Assembly (NCBI GenBank): GCA_016930645.1
Contig: JAFGGH010000058.1
Location: forward strand, 1 to 59,561
From: Sedimentisphaerales bacterium
GTDB lineage: Bacteria; Planctomycetota; Phycisphaerae; Sedimentisphaerales; Anaerobacaceae
Length of the DNA: 59,561 nt
Direction of reading: 5' to 3'
A program made the position numbers and the translations under genes. Below the pieces are notes generated by a model. The model was given only the letters and a program-made list of their open reading frames with translations. It was not told where the DNA came from and did not search any database. This document shows positions 18,079 to 26,644 of the stretch, piece after piece; within the stretch, counting starts at the first letter, position 1, and each line of letters opens with the position of its first letter.

Positions 18079-20580
18079 CTAATCCCATTGCCCGGCGAGT
18101 TTCGAAAAATCGGGCAAATCAATATCACAGTCGCCGTTCAGGTCGCTGTCCAGTTGTTCGCACGGTAAATCTGACAGCCATTGACACGCCTGTTCCGAAA
18201 GGTCGATGAAATCCACCTTGCAGTCATTATTAAAGTCGGCTTGTTTAAAAATATCGCAACCGGTAATCTTGACGGTAACAGTCGTTGTTGACTCACCCGG
18301 CACAGTTAAGCTGAACCAGTTACCACTGGTCTGGGTAAAGGGTATATACTGGTAATCTTCGGATGATGAAGTCCGGCGAATCTCTTTTATATCAACAACC
18401 CCGTAAGCTGAAAAATCGTAATCGATTTGCACAAAACCTGAATTCGAGTTGAAACTTACGAGAGTCAGGGTTTGATTTAAATCATTTATCCAGGCGGTTG
18501 TTATGCAGTCGGGGTGGCTGTCAGCAGAGCCTATCCGCTGCATACCGGGGCGAATGTGCCTGCTGTACTGAGCCGTTGCCCAGTAGGCTTCTCGCGGGCC
18601 AAAGCCATCCGCATCAATATCAAAGATAAAATCAGGCTCCCACAAAACCCAGCCGGTTGCACAAAGGTCATTCAAGGCCTGGCTGATTTTAGCTGCATGA
18701 TTCAGTGCCTGCTCGTGAGGCCTGTCATTAGGATGGCCCCCGTTGCTCCAGTCGCCCCATTCGGACTGCCACAAACCTTTGTTGTATGCCTGTGCCCTGT
18801 CTTTCCACGCCGCCAGGCCGGCACTTGACGTAACATATTGATGACAGGTAATCACATCAAGGTCCGGTCCGATGACAGAACTCAGTAAATTATCGAGATA
18901 CCACCATGAGCTCGTATATGCTGCATCATAAGCAAGCAGTTTTGTATCGAGCCCGTGTGAAATTAAATGGTCTCTGAGCTGGAGTGTTACCTCAATAGCC
19001 TGGCTCGATGAAAAATAGCAGCCCGGCTGGCCTCCGCCCTCAACCCACCAGGTTGCTTCAGGCTCGTTAAGCAGACTAACATAATCGAAGTCAATACCCC
19101 AGTAATCACGATAATGCTCGAGCACATCACATGCGTGCTCGGCGAACCTGGCTTCCTGGCCGGAGATTAAGTTTTGACGCCCGTCACTTGCCCCTGATGT
19201 GCAGCCGCTTATTGTCATCCAGTAAGGCATCGAGTACCAGTTGGCCCACATTATTGCACCTCGCTGCGCGGCTCCCTGGTGACGCCACAGGATATCTTCA
19301 TGGCCCGACCAGTCGAACACACCGTCCTCAAGCTCGAAAGATTCCGGTGCCCTGTTGCCATAAAGCTTTGTGTGATGATAATGCCCCGGCGCATCTCCAA
19401 CCGGCATAAGCACACGGCAGATAGTAAAGCCAAGACCTTTATCATCCAGAGTGTATATCTGGTCAAGAAAACTTTCCAGATTAGCGGTCGGATAAATGTC
19501 ATACCAGTACGGTACGAACTGGTCCATACCGCCCTCGCCAAATCCCTCGAACACCTGGTGTCTTGTGTCCGGGTCAATAGTAAGATGGTCAATTAACGGG
19601 TTGTTCGTTGTCGTAAACGACCAGACAGGACCCTCGATAATACCGGGACTACCGCCGGCAACCTCGTCAACCCGCCAGTAATAGAGCTGGCTGTAATCTA
19701 AACCTGCCGCAGGATGCGAAACTCTTGCATCAGGCGGGCTCGCTGCTGCAATATTTACCGGTGTTACACCGTTGAAATCCGCATCACCAGCCTTTAGATA
19801 GAGCAGATGGCTTGTGATATTCGGATTCGGGTTGTTGGCATCACAGGGGTCCATACCCGTATTCCATGACAGATTGACATCTGCTGCGCCGCCGTTTGGA
19901 ATTCCAACCTTGATAGCATTATCTGACGGGTCAGGGTTGTAAGCGGCAAAGACCGAAGGGATGGAAGTAATCATATTCACACAGCCGTAGGTCCTTCCCA
20001 GGCCCCAGCTTCCTGTTGATGTCGGCATTGCGCCGGTTGTACTGCCCCAGCGAACTTCCCAGGTATTGCTTGAGTTGGAGCCGACAAAATACGAATTAAG
20101 AGTGATTGCTTTATTAGCGTCAAGCCACCAGTCACTTACAGTATCGGCATTGAATGAAATTACGTAGTTGGTATTAGCGTTTAAGGTTACAGGCCCTTCG
20201 GCAATAGCAGCATAGCGGAAGCCGTCAACCAAAACTCCTGTTGTACCTGAAGGAACTGTAACCTGAGCAACCGCCTGACCTGTAAGTTCCAACCACAATG
20301 TTATATTTACTGGTGAAATCAGCCCATCACCATCCGGTTCGACATCAGGGCTGTCATTATCCAAATCTATAAATCCCAGCGACCTGACCAGCCTTGAAGT
20401 AGAACCGGTCCTGAACCTGTAACCTACCTCATAGCTGGTAGTGCCCCTGGGAGTATTACCCGTGTACTCACTGCGTGCGACTATGGATTCCGCATGCGCT
20501 GCTGAAATAAGAAAAAACAGCAGTAATAATACTAACAACGTGGGAATTTTCGGGTTCAGGAAATTATTTTTATCCATCAA
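18079..20580 (-). CDS. Secreted GH30-like glycosidase with C-terminal dockerin-like repeats
   Basis: 833 aa. Signal peptide at 1-30 (ending SAAHA), a beta-sandwich of unknown type (about 31-215), a fibronectin-like module (215-325), then a TIM barrel of the GH30 type (about 330-680). The likely acid/base is Glu506 in LNEPE and the nucleophile Glu607 in WQSEWG, at the usual spacing. A beta-sandwich follows (680-773), and two Asp/Asn-rich calcium-binding repeats close the protein (ADFNNDCKVDFIDLSE, SDLNGDCDIDLPDFSK), as in many Phycisphaerae enzymes. The GH30 family cleaves beta-linked polysaccharides such as xylan or beta-1,6-galactan; the substrate is not decided here. Confidence 0.85.
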   Translation of the reverse strand: MMDKNNFLNPKIPTLLVLLLLFFLISAAHAESIVARSEYTGNTPRGTTSYEVGYRFRTGSTSRLVRSLGFIDLDNDSPDVEPDGDGLISPVNITLWLELTGQAVAQVTVPSGTTGVLVDGFRYAAIAEGPVTLNANTNYVISFNADTVSDWWLDANKAITLNSYFVGSNSSNTWEVRWGSTTGAMPTSTGSWGLGRTYGCVNMITSIPSVFAAYNPDPSDNAIKVGIPNGGAADVNLSWNTGMDPCDANNPNPNITSHLLYLKAGDADFNGVTPVNIAAASPPDARVSHPAAGLDYSQLYYWRVDEVAGGSPGIIEGPVWSFTTTNNPLIDHLTIDPDTRHQVFEGFGEGGMDQFVPYWYDIYPTANLESFLDQIYTLDDKGLGFTICRVLMPVGDAPGHYHHTKLYGNRAPESFELEDGVFDWSGHEDILWRHQGAAQRGAIMWANWYSMPYWMTISGCTSGASDGRQNLISGQEARFAEHACDVLEHYRDYWGIDFDYVSLLNEPEATWWVEGGGQPGCYFSSSQAIEVTLQLRDHLISHGLDTKLLAYDAAYTSSWWYLDNLLSSVIGPDLDVITCHQYVTSSAGLAAWKDRAQAYNKGLWQSEWGDWSNGGHPNDRPHEQALNHAAKISQALNDLCATGWVLWEPDFIFDIDADGFGPREAYWATAQYSRHIRPGMQRIGSADSHPDCITTAWINDLNQTLTLVSFNSNSGFVQIDYDFSAYGVVDIKEIRRTSSSEDYQYIPFTQTSGNWFSLTVPGESTTTVTVKITGCDIFKQADFNNDCKVDFIDLSEQACQWLSDLPCEQLDSDLNGDCDIDLPDFSKLAGQWD

Positions 20581-20720
20581 TTATCATCCTGAAAAATAAC
20601 GCATGTTTAGATACCGCAACTGTTGTTGTTGGCAGTAGTTTCGATATTCATCAACCCGGAAAGATGTAATACGCATTTAAATCAAGTATAGCATATTTCA
20701 AAGGATAAATCAAGAACAGT

Positions 20721-20777
20721 TGCTGCTCTTGGCTGAATAGGTGTGCCTTTTCGCTCCTTAAACGGCAAATGCACAAC
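20721..20777 (-). pseudogene. Decayed trmO 5' fragment
   Basis: 57 bp reading VVHLPFKERKGTPIQPRAA on the minus strand, against VVHSPFKERKGTLIQPTAA in the intact trmO at 17517-18002. I count 46 of 57 identical bases. Two stop codons (TAA TAA) lie directly upstream in this frame and the similarity ends downstream at TVLDLSF, so it is a remnant. It has the same orientation as trmO and is separated from it by the GH30-like gene. Confidence 0.85.
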
Positions 20778-20862
20778 TTATTACTCCAAAGGGTATTAGA
20801 AATTGAAAGCAGCGGCAAAATCGGTCATAATATTTTCAAACAGGTATTAATGGTACAATTAG

Positions 20863-21111
20863 ATGGGCGAAGTTATGAACATTCGAGTATTGCTGGTTCT
20901 AATCTCCGGACCTTTGTTTCTCATATCTATCGCGGCGTATGTGTATGTGCAGCTTAGATACAAACCTAAGTATGACGCTGATTTAGACGATTATTACTGG
21001 GAATTCGAGGAGCAACACCCTGCCCTGGCCAAATATAATAAATTGTCAAATATTACATTCGCAGCAGCAGTAATAGCGGCTTTGGTGTTGTTTGCCGCGA
21101 CATTTATTTAA
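20863..21111 (+). CDS. Small two-helix membrane protein, hypothetical
   Basis: 82 aa (78 if the second ATG at 20875 is used). Helix 1 covers residues 8-27, helix 2 residues 61-81, with an acidic, aromatic loop between (DADLDDYYWEFEEQHP). I do not recognise the family. The ribosome site is poor for either ATG. Codon use looks like that of its neighbours, and the clean hydrophobic pattern supports a real gene. Downstream a CTTGTC-gtaaa-GACAAG hairpin (21121-21137) separates it from the AsmA-like gene. Confidence 0.55.
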   Translation: MGEVMNIRVLLVLISGPLFLISIAAYVYVQLRYKPKYDADLDDYYWEFEEQHPALAKYNKLSNITFAAAVIAALVLFAATFI

Positions 21112-21120
21112 TCAAAAAAG

Positions 21121-21137
21121 ACTTGTCGTAAAGACAA
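21121..21137. other. Hairpin CTTGTC-GTAAA-GACAAG
   Basis: A perfect 6-bp stem, 5-nt loop, 9 bp after the stop of the small membrane protein gene. No U tract follows, so it is a weak candidate for a terminator or processing site. Confidence 0.4.
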
Positions 21138-21196
21138 GGGGGATTTACAATATCTCAAAGCAAAAAAACATATCTTTTTAATACGGGAGCACGAAA

Positions 21197-22048
21197 ATGA
21201 AAAAGGCAAAGAGACTTATCGAAACAATCATCCTGGTAATTATTATTTTAATCGGTGTTTTGCTCTTGGGTTTCGAGCTTTTCGGCGAGCACATTGTCAA
21301 GGTCGGCATTGAAACGGCGGGGACAAAGGCATTAAGTGTCGGTGTAAATATTGACGATTTGGATTTGTCGATTTACAGCGGCAAAGTCGGGCTCGAAGGC
21401 TTGAGGGTAGATAATCCGGTCGGCTATGAAAACAAATATCTGCTGGAACTAAACGAAGGCAGAGTCAAGACAAGTATGAAGTCGCTGTTATCCGATACTG
21501 TTGAGATTGAATCGATTTTGCTCGATGGAATTATACTGACGGTTGAGCAAAAAGGCCTGTCGAGCAACCTTAATGATATTCTCAAATCAATCCCAAAGGC
21601 AGAACCGGCAGCCAAGCCGGAAGAAGGCAAAAATCTGTTAGTCAAAGACCTGAAAATTACCAATACATCGGTAAAAGTAAAGCTGCTTCCTATAGGCGGT
21701 ATAACCGGCAACGTTGATACCGTAACATTAAAGCTCGACCCGATTGAGATGAAGGATTTGGGAAGCAAGGACAAGATGACGACCGCCAGGCTTGCCAAAG
21801 AGATTATGGTAGCATTGGCTACGGGAGTCGCTAAACAAGGGGCAGGGAAGCTTCCTGACGATATGCTAAAAACTATACAAGGGTCGCTCGGTGATATTAC
21901 TGCTATAGGCGAGGCGGCGGCAAAAGAAGCAACCAAGCTGCTCAAGGCCGGTGGAGAAGAGGCAAAAGAGATGCTCGATAAGGGCGGGGATACCGGAAAA
22001 GATATTGTGGAAGGCGTTAAGGGGATTTTCGATAAAAAAGAAGAATAA
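21197..22048 (+). CDS. AsmA-like/DUF748-like periplasmic protein (small)
   Basis: 283 aa. An N-terminal membrane helix (residues 8-28) precedes a beta-rich domain whose opening (TKALSVGVNIDDLDLSIYSGKVGLEGLRVDNP) is typical of the AsmA/DUF748 group: a fatty-acid-groove protein fragment facing the periplasm. The C-terminal 80 residues are helical and rich in Ala, Lys, Glu and Gly. A ribosome site (gggagcac) precedes the ATG. It is a second, much shorter relative of the protein at 13613. The YbaK gene follows 31 bp downstream. Confidence 0.7.
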   Translation: MKKAKRLIETIILVIIILIGVLLLGFELFGEHIVKVGIETAGTKALSVGVNIDDLDLSIYSGKVGLEGLRVDNPVGYENKYLLELNEGRVKTSMKSLLSDTVEIESILLDGIILTVEQKGLSSNLNDILKSIPKAEPAAKPEEGKNLLVKDLKITNTSVKVKLLPIGGITGNVDTVTLKLDPIEMKDLGSKDKMTTARLAKEIMVALATGVAKQGAGKLPDDMLKTIQGSLGDITAIGEAAAKEATKLLKAGGEEAKEMLDKGGDTGKDIVEGVKGIFDKKEE

Positions 22049-22079
22049 GTAAATCCATAAATTCTGACAGGGCAGAAAA

Positions 22080-22535
22080 ATGAAGATAGAAGAGTACTTA
22101 AACCAACAGGGCGTTAAGTACGACATTACCAAACATAAGCCGACCTTTTCAGCACAGCGGATGGCAGCGATGGAGCACGAGCCGGGCAGATTTGTGGCCA
22201 AACCCGTGCTGGTAAAAGTTGACGGCACAATGGTAATGTGCGTTTTGGACGCCAACCACAAATTAGACCTCAAGGCACTTAAAAAAAGCCTCGGTGCCAG
22301 GTCGGTTGATTTGGCAAGCGAAGATGAGGTCGGCAGTACCTGCAAGGACTGCGAAATCGGGGCGGAGCCCCCTTTCGGTAATCTCTACGACCTTGATACC
22401 ATTATGGACAAAGCCCTTGAGACGGACGACCATATAGTCTTCCAGGCCGGCTCACACGACAAGGCAATCAAGATGAGCATGGCTGATTACCGCAAGCTCG
22501 CCAAGCCTAAGATAATGGCTCTAAGTTACCGGTAA
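22080..22535 (+). CDS. YbaK/EbsC-type aminoacyl-tRNA deacylase
   Basis: 151 aa. Single YbaK/ProX-type editing domain: VKYDITKHKPTFSAQRMAAMEH at the N-terminus, KPVLVKVDGTMVMCVL strand, then GAEPPFGNLYDLDTIMD and the Gly-Ser-His patch AGSHDKAIKM. Such proteins free tRNA from wrong amino acids (Ala or Cys on tRNA-Pro). The exact specificity cannot be read off. It follows the small AsmA-like gene on the same strand and ends 3 bp before the convergent aminotransferase gene. Confidence 0.85.
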   Translation: MKIEEYLNQQGVKYDITKHKPTFSAQRMAAMEHEPGRFVAKPVLVKVDGTMVMCVLDANHKLDLKALKKSLGARSVDLASEDEVGSTCKDCEIGAEPPFGNLYDLDTIMDKALETDDHIVFQAGSHDKAIKMSMADYRKLAKPKIMALSYR

Positions 22536-22538
22536 AAA

Positions 22539-23627
22539 TCAGTTGATTTCTTCGTCAATCCAGGCGAGCAGTTCCTTCAAATCGGCCATGTTAATGTCGC
22601 CCATGTGGGCGATGCGGAAGGTCTTATTCTTCAGGTCGCCGTAGCCGTTTCCGAAAACGGTGTTGTGTTTGGCCTGGACCGCTTTTATGGTCGCACCTAC
22701 ATCAATACCTTTGGTATTCTTTATCGTAGTCAACGTATTCGATGCGTATCGCTCTTCACAGAACAAGTCGAAATTATCTTTGGCCCAGCCGCGGACAAAA
22801 TCGCCCATTTCTTTGTGTCTTTTCCAGACATTTTCCATACCCTCTTTAACCAGCTTTTTGCACTGGTAGTTCAGACCCGCGATGTGAGGTACCGACGGTG
22901 TCGTGGGCGTCTGATTCTTCGCGGCAGCCTTGGCAAATGCCTGGAAATCGAAATAGTAACCCCGCTGCGGGACAGTCTTGCTCTTTTGAAGCGCCCTGTT
23001 GCTGACCAAAGCTACCGTAAATCCCGGAGGCAGAGCGAAGGCTTTTTGGACCGAGGCAAAAGTAACATCCCAGCCGAGCTTATCGAAATGAATCGGCAGG
23101 CCCACCATCGCACTTACCGAGTCAACAAAAACCAGCACATCAGGATATTTTTCCTTCATCATTTCGCTGATTTCGTAAACAGGATTTGTCAGGCCTGTAC
23201 TTGTTTCGTTATAGACCATCGTAATCGCCGCGTATTTCCCTGAAGCCAGTTTCTTATCAATCATTTCAGCGGTAGTGGCTTGACCCCATTCAACCTTCAG
23301 CTCTTCGACATTTCTGCCGCAGCTTTTGGCTACAGACGCCCACTTATCACTGAACGCCCCGCACATCGCACAAAGTACCGTCTCATCGAAGCCCACGCAG
23401 TTACGGATAGCTGCTTCCCAAATTCCGGATGCGCTGTTTGTGCACAGAAAAACATTCTGCTCGGTGAACAATATCTTTTTGAGCATATCGACAGTATCAC
23501 CGTGCAGTTGTGCGTATTCCGGCAAGCGATGGCCGAGGGTCGGCCTTGCCAGCTCTTTCAAAACATCGTCGTCGACCTTTACAGGCCCGGGGATAAACAA
23601 TCTCGGTGGGTTCTTCCAGTCTGCCAT
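22539..23627 (-). CDS. Class V aminotransferase (serine-glyoxylate / phosphoserine aminotransferase-like)
   Basis: 362 aa PLP enzyme of fold type I. N-terminal FIPGPVKVDDDVL and GHRLPEY, the substrate loop FLCTNSASGIWEAAIRN, VDSVSAMVGLP and the PLP lysine in SVQKAFALPPG are all present. The family holds serine/alanine-glyoxylate aminotransferases and, in some phyla, working phosphoserine aminotransferases. A DUF1015 gene follows upstream on the same strand (130 bp apart), a neighbour often found beside serine biosynthesis genes, so a role in serine synthesis is my preferred inference. Confidence 0.85.
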   Translation of the reverse strand: MADWKNPPRLFIPGPVKVDDDVLKELARPTLGHRLPEYAQLHGDTVDMLKKILFTEQNVFLCTNSASGIWEAAIRNCVGFDETVLCAMCGAFSDKWASVAKSCGRNVEELKVEWGQATTAEMIDKKLASGKYAAITMVYNETSTGLTNPVYEISEMMKEKYPDVLVFVDSVSAMVGLPIHFDKLGWDVTFASVQKAFALPPGFTVALVSNRALQKSKTVPQRGYYFDFQAFAKAAAKNQTPTTPSVPHIAGLNYQCKKLVKEGMENVWKRHKEMGDFVRGWAKDNFDLFCEERYASNTLTTIKNTKGIDVGATIKAVQAKHNTVFGNGYGDLKNKTFRIAHMGDINMADLKELLAWIDEEIN

Positions 23628-23742
23628 TTCTACGTTCTCCAGAAAATCTTAATTATACCAAATCTTGCTTAATAACTACGCCTCAACTTGAGATAAGTTG
23701 CTTATTGACAATCAGTTACAGTAACCAAACAAGTAACTTATT

Positions 23743-23755
23743 ACCCTATAAGGGT
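23743..23755. other. Short hairpin ACCCT-ATA-AGGGT between two minus-strand genes
   Basis: 5-bp stem just past the DUF1015 stop. The word aacttattac...agggtatta around it recurs at 20775-20797. No U tract follows on the minus strand. Role unclear. Confidence 0.3.
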
Positions 23756-23756
23756 A

Positions 23757-25058
23757 TTATAATTTATTTATTGTTAAACCCGTAAACACTTTCGGGTAAA
23801 AATACGTTGATTTTTGAGGCATTCTTTCTCCGGCGGCTGCTACATCCTGAATCTGTTTTATCCTGGGCGGATTCATAAAAAAGACGACCTGCCCTTTGCC
23901 ATCGTCAATCATTTTTACTAATTCCTTGCTTTTGCCGCCGCTGTCTTTTACATACACAACATAATTACCCTTTGCGAGCTTATCTTTATCTATTCCAAGT
24001 AAACAATCGAGTACCAGCCGTGAAAGTACCGCCACATCAAGTTTCCGCCAGGGCTTGCTCATTTGCGGGGCCTTTTCGTTCATAGCTGATTGATTTCGTA
24101 AAGTAGCCACATAAAACGCTCCATTGCCGCCGTAAATACCAAAGATATTTTCGTCCTTAGCGTGCCCTTCTTTCATCCGCGCAAGCATTTTATGGCGGGC
24201 CTGCTTGACGGAAACACCGGAACCGACAGGTATTTTCTGTACATCGAAATTCTCGCCGAGCTTTTCAATCAGTTCCTTAAAATCAAAGCCTGTCAAATTC
24301 GAAATCATCCGATGTGTCGCAAGCACAATAAGCCCGTCATGGCGTGTGTTTGAAAACGCCATCATCTGATACTGCGCTGCCGGATTACCCGACAGTTCGG
24401 CATATTTCAATCCGGTCTCGTAACGGTGATGACCGTCGGCAACGATACAAATCTTGTCCGACATCATATCTATAATGTTTTTCAATGATTGCTTGTCAGT
24501 AACCGCAAATAACCGGTGCCTTACACTTAAAAAATCAGTAAAATCAATCAGCGCTTCACCATTAACAGCTTCTTCGAGAATATCATCCGCGATATTTTCT
24601 TCATCTTCATAAATCAGATAGACCAGCCCAAGGTCGGCCTCGGTTGCTTTTTTAAGTTCGAGCCTGTCTTTTTTCGGGCCATCCAGGGTATTTTCATGCG
24701 CCCTGACAGTATCACCGAAAGGTTCGAGCTTGCCAAGCGCTATGAAGCTTAGCCGGTGAAACCAGGCACCCGCTATCTCAAAATCCTGGACATAAGCATA
24801 GATTGCTTCGGATTGGTCTTGTTTTAATACACCTTTTTTCAGCCATTCGCCGAGTAAGCCGGCAGCCACTTCGTATGGATTTTGATTATTTCCCTCTGCC
24901 TGCGGTCTGATTAACCTGACAATATTAAAATTGCTCTGCTGAGCCAATTGCTCTCTTAATGAATCATCGATAACATCATAAGGCGGCGCAATGCACCCGC
25001 CGATATCTTTTACAATATCCTTATTGTAACGATAAGCCTTAAAAGGTCTTATGACCAT
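23757..25058 (-). CDS. DUF1015 family protein (possible ParB/SerK-like kinase)
   Basis: 433 aa, full-length DUF1015: IRPFKAYRYN, GGCIAPPYDVIDD, FNIVRLIRP, and the most conserved block VADGHHRYETGLKY near residue 200, followed by MMAFSNTRHDGLIVLATHR. The family has no settled function. The DGHHR motif resembles the active-site loop of ParB/sulfiredoxin-fold enzymes such as the archaeal free-serine kinase SerK, and the neighbour is a SerC-like aminotransferase, so I infer a link to serine metabolism. That is a hypothesis. The start at 25058 fits the family. Confidence 0.85.
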   Translation of the reverse strand: MVIRPFKAYRYNKDIVKDIGGCIAPPYDVIDDSLREQLAQQSNFNIVRLIRPQAEGNNQNPYEVAAGLLGEWLKKGVLKQDQSEAIYAYVQDFEIAGAWFHRLSFIALGKLEPFGDTVRAHENTLDGPKKDRLELKKATEADLGLVYLIYEDEENIADDILEEAVNGEALIDFTDFLSVRHRLFAVTDKQSLKNIIDMMSDKICIVADGHHRYETGLKYAELSGNPAAQYQMMAFSNTRHDGLIVLATHRMISNLTGFDFKELIEKLGENFDVQKIPVGSGVSVKQARHKMLARMKEGHAKDENIFGIYGGNGAFYVATLRNQSAMNEKAPQMSKPWRKLDVAVLSRLVLDCLLGIDKDKLAKGNYVVYVKDSGGKSKELVKMIDDGKGQVVFFMNPPRIKQIQDVAAAGERMPQKSTYFYPKVFTGLTINKL

Positions 25059-25209
25059 TTTTTATAATCTCCAGTCCTTTTGCACAGATACAATGTTCTC
25101 TTACCCAAATACGAAAAGCCAGATACTACCAAAGAATAGCGGTTGTTGTCAATCAATTCAAATTTCCCACGAAGGACGTAAAAAAAATGGCAATTTTGCC
25201 GTTTTTTTC

Positions 25210-25249
25210 TTGCATTATTAAAGTTATTAGTCTATTATGTCAATAGACT
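25210..25249 (+). promoter_or_regulatory. Promoter and dyad operator of the Rrf2 gene
   Basis: A -35 TTGCAT (25210-25215) and -10 TATTAT (25233-25238) are 17 bp apart. A perfect inverted repeat AGTCTATT-ATGTC-AATAGACT (25229-25249) covers the -10 box. This is the layout expected for autorepression by the Rrf2 protein encoded 30 bp downstream. Confidence 0.75.
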
Positions 25250-25279
25250 TAGTATGCAAGATAGATAAGGAATTAAAAA

Positions 25280-25681
25280 ATGAAATTAACAACCAAAAGT
25301 GAATATACGATTCTGGCAATGCTTTACATCGCCCGAAATCAAAAAGAAGGCTTCGTCAAAATAGACCCTGTGTGCAAAAAATACAATATACCCAAGAAAT
25401 ATCTCGAGCTGTTGTTTACAGCTCTGCGCCAGAACCGGTATATAAAAACCAAACGCGGTAAAAGCGGCGGATATAAACTTGCTATGCCTGCCTCCAGGAT
25501 AACCCTCGCTGAGATAATCAGGTTGATGGATGGTGCGCTGGCACCAACCGAATCGGTAAGCAAATTTTATTTTTCCGATACGCCGCTGTCCCAGGAAAAA
25601 AAAATAATGAAAATTCTCAAAGAAATCCGTGATTTTACCGCTGCAAAACTCGAAGGCCAAACACTGGCAGATTTGATTTAA
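25280..25681 (+). CDS. Rrf2 family transcriptional regulator
   Basis: 133 aa. Winged helix-turn-helix of the Rrf2 type: MKLTTKSEYTILAMLYIA, IPKKYLELLFTALRQN, KRGKSGGYKLAMP. The three clustered cysteines that hold an Fe-S cluster in IscR or NsrR are absent (one Cys at residue 33 only), so it resembles the CymR group, which senses cysteine supply. It sits 42 bp upstream of a TauE/SafE transporter on the same strand and behind its own dyad operator, which suggests control of sulfur-compound transport. Confidence 0.9.
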   Translation: MKLTTKSEYTILAMLYIARNQKEGFVKIDPVCKKYNIPKKYLELLFTALRQNRYIKTKRGKSGGYKLAMPASRITLAEIIRLMDGALAPTESVSKFYFSDTPLSQEKKIMKILKEIRDFTAAKLEGQTLADLI

Positions 25682-25723
25682 ACACGAACTCGTAAATTTT
25701 AATTCTCTTTTTGAGGTCTTACA

Positions 25724-26569
25724 ATGGAAACAATTACTGCTCAATGGGCTGTTATTATGGCTTTTTGTGCTTTTGTGTGTGAATATATAGACTCGACTTT
25801 GGGGATGGGCTATGGAACAACATTGACACCGTTATTTCTCCTTATAGGCTTCGGCCCTAAGGAGATAGTACCGGCAATCCTGCTGTCTGAGCTTATCAGC
25901 GGAATCTTAGCGGGAATCCTGCACCACAAAGAAGGCAATGTCGATTTTACCGTCAACGGCAGTGAAATAATGAAGGTAAAACACAGATTGCACCTGTTAG
26001 GCTATATCCGTAATCTTAGAAAACACACATCGCTGCATTTCAAGGTAGCTATGGTACTTGCGGCATGCAGTATAGCAGGCACTATCACCGCAGTTTTCGT
26101 CGCTGTCAACATCCCGAAATTCTGGCTCAAGATGTACATCGGTGTCCTCGTACTGGTAATGGGAATTGTCGTATTAATCTTTCTTAAAAAAGATTTCAAG
26201 TTTTCATGGAAAAGGATTACCGTCCTGGGTCTGATAGCCTCGTTCAATAAGGGCATGAGCGGCGGCGGCTATGGTCCGGTCGTTACAAGCGGGCAGATTC
26301 TATCGGGTATCAGCGGTAAAAACGCGATAGGAATAACATCGCTTGCAGAAGGCCTGACCTGTTTAGTCGGCGTAATTACTTACTGGCTGGTCGCAGAATC
26401 GGTATCCTGGCGGCTTGCGCCGTATATAGTATTCGGCGCCATATTGTCGGTGCCGTTCTCAGCAAAGAGTGTTAAAAGACTTAACACAAAACATTTAAAA
26501 CTCATTATTGCTGTGGTTACAATTCTTTTAGGACTTTTAACGATTTTTAAAACACTCTCAAGCAGATAG
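25724..26569 (+). CDS. TauE/SafE family anion transporter (sulfite/sulfonate type)
   Basis: 281 aa, eight or so membrane helices. Two repeats of the TauE/SafE motif are seen: EYIDSTLGMGYGTTLTP near residue 20 and SFNKGMSGGGYGPVVTSGQ near residue 185. The family exports or imports sulfite, sulfoacetate, thiosulfate or related anions. Ribosome site gagg is 8 nt upstream of the ATG. The preceding CymR-like Rrf2 gene, with a shared promoter, supports a sulfur role. Confidence 0.88.
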   Translation: METITAQWAVIMAFCAFVCEYIDSTLGMGYGTTLTPLFLLIGFGPKEIVPAILLSELISGILAGILHHKEGNVDFTVNGSEIMKVKHRLHLLGYIRNLRKHTSLHFKVAMVLAACSIAGTITAVFVAVNIPKFWLKMYIGVLVLVMGIVVLIFLKKDFKFSWKRITVLGLIASFNKGMSGGGYGPVVTSGQILSGISGKNAIGITSLAEGLTCLVGVITYWLVAESVSWRLAPYIVFGAILSVPFSAKSVKRLNTKHLKLIIAVVTILLGLLTIFKTLSSR

Positions 26570-26623
26570 AAAATTACATTATTTACTTTTTCTTATTCGC
26601 GAGGCACTCGAAATGACAATGAA

Positions 26624-26643
26624 AGTCGCCGGATACGGCGACT
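26624..26643. repeat. Perfect hairpin AGTCGCCG-GATA-CGGCGACT, copy 1
   Basis: 8-bp perfect stem with GATA loop, 1 bp after the stop codon of the transposase gene (minus strand). An identical copy is at 27222-27241 on the other side of the gene. The pair frames a unit of 618 bp. Confidence 0.9.
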
Positions 26644-26644
26644 G

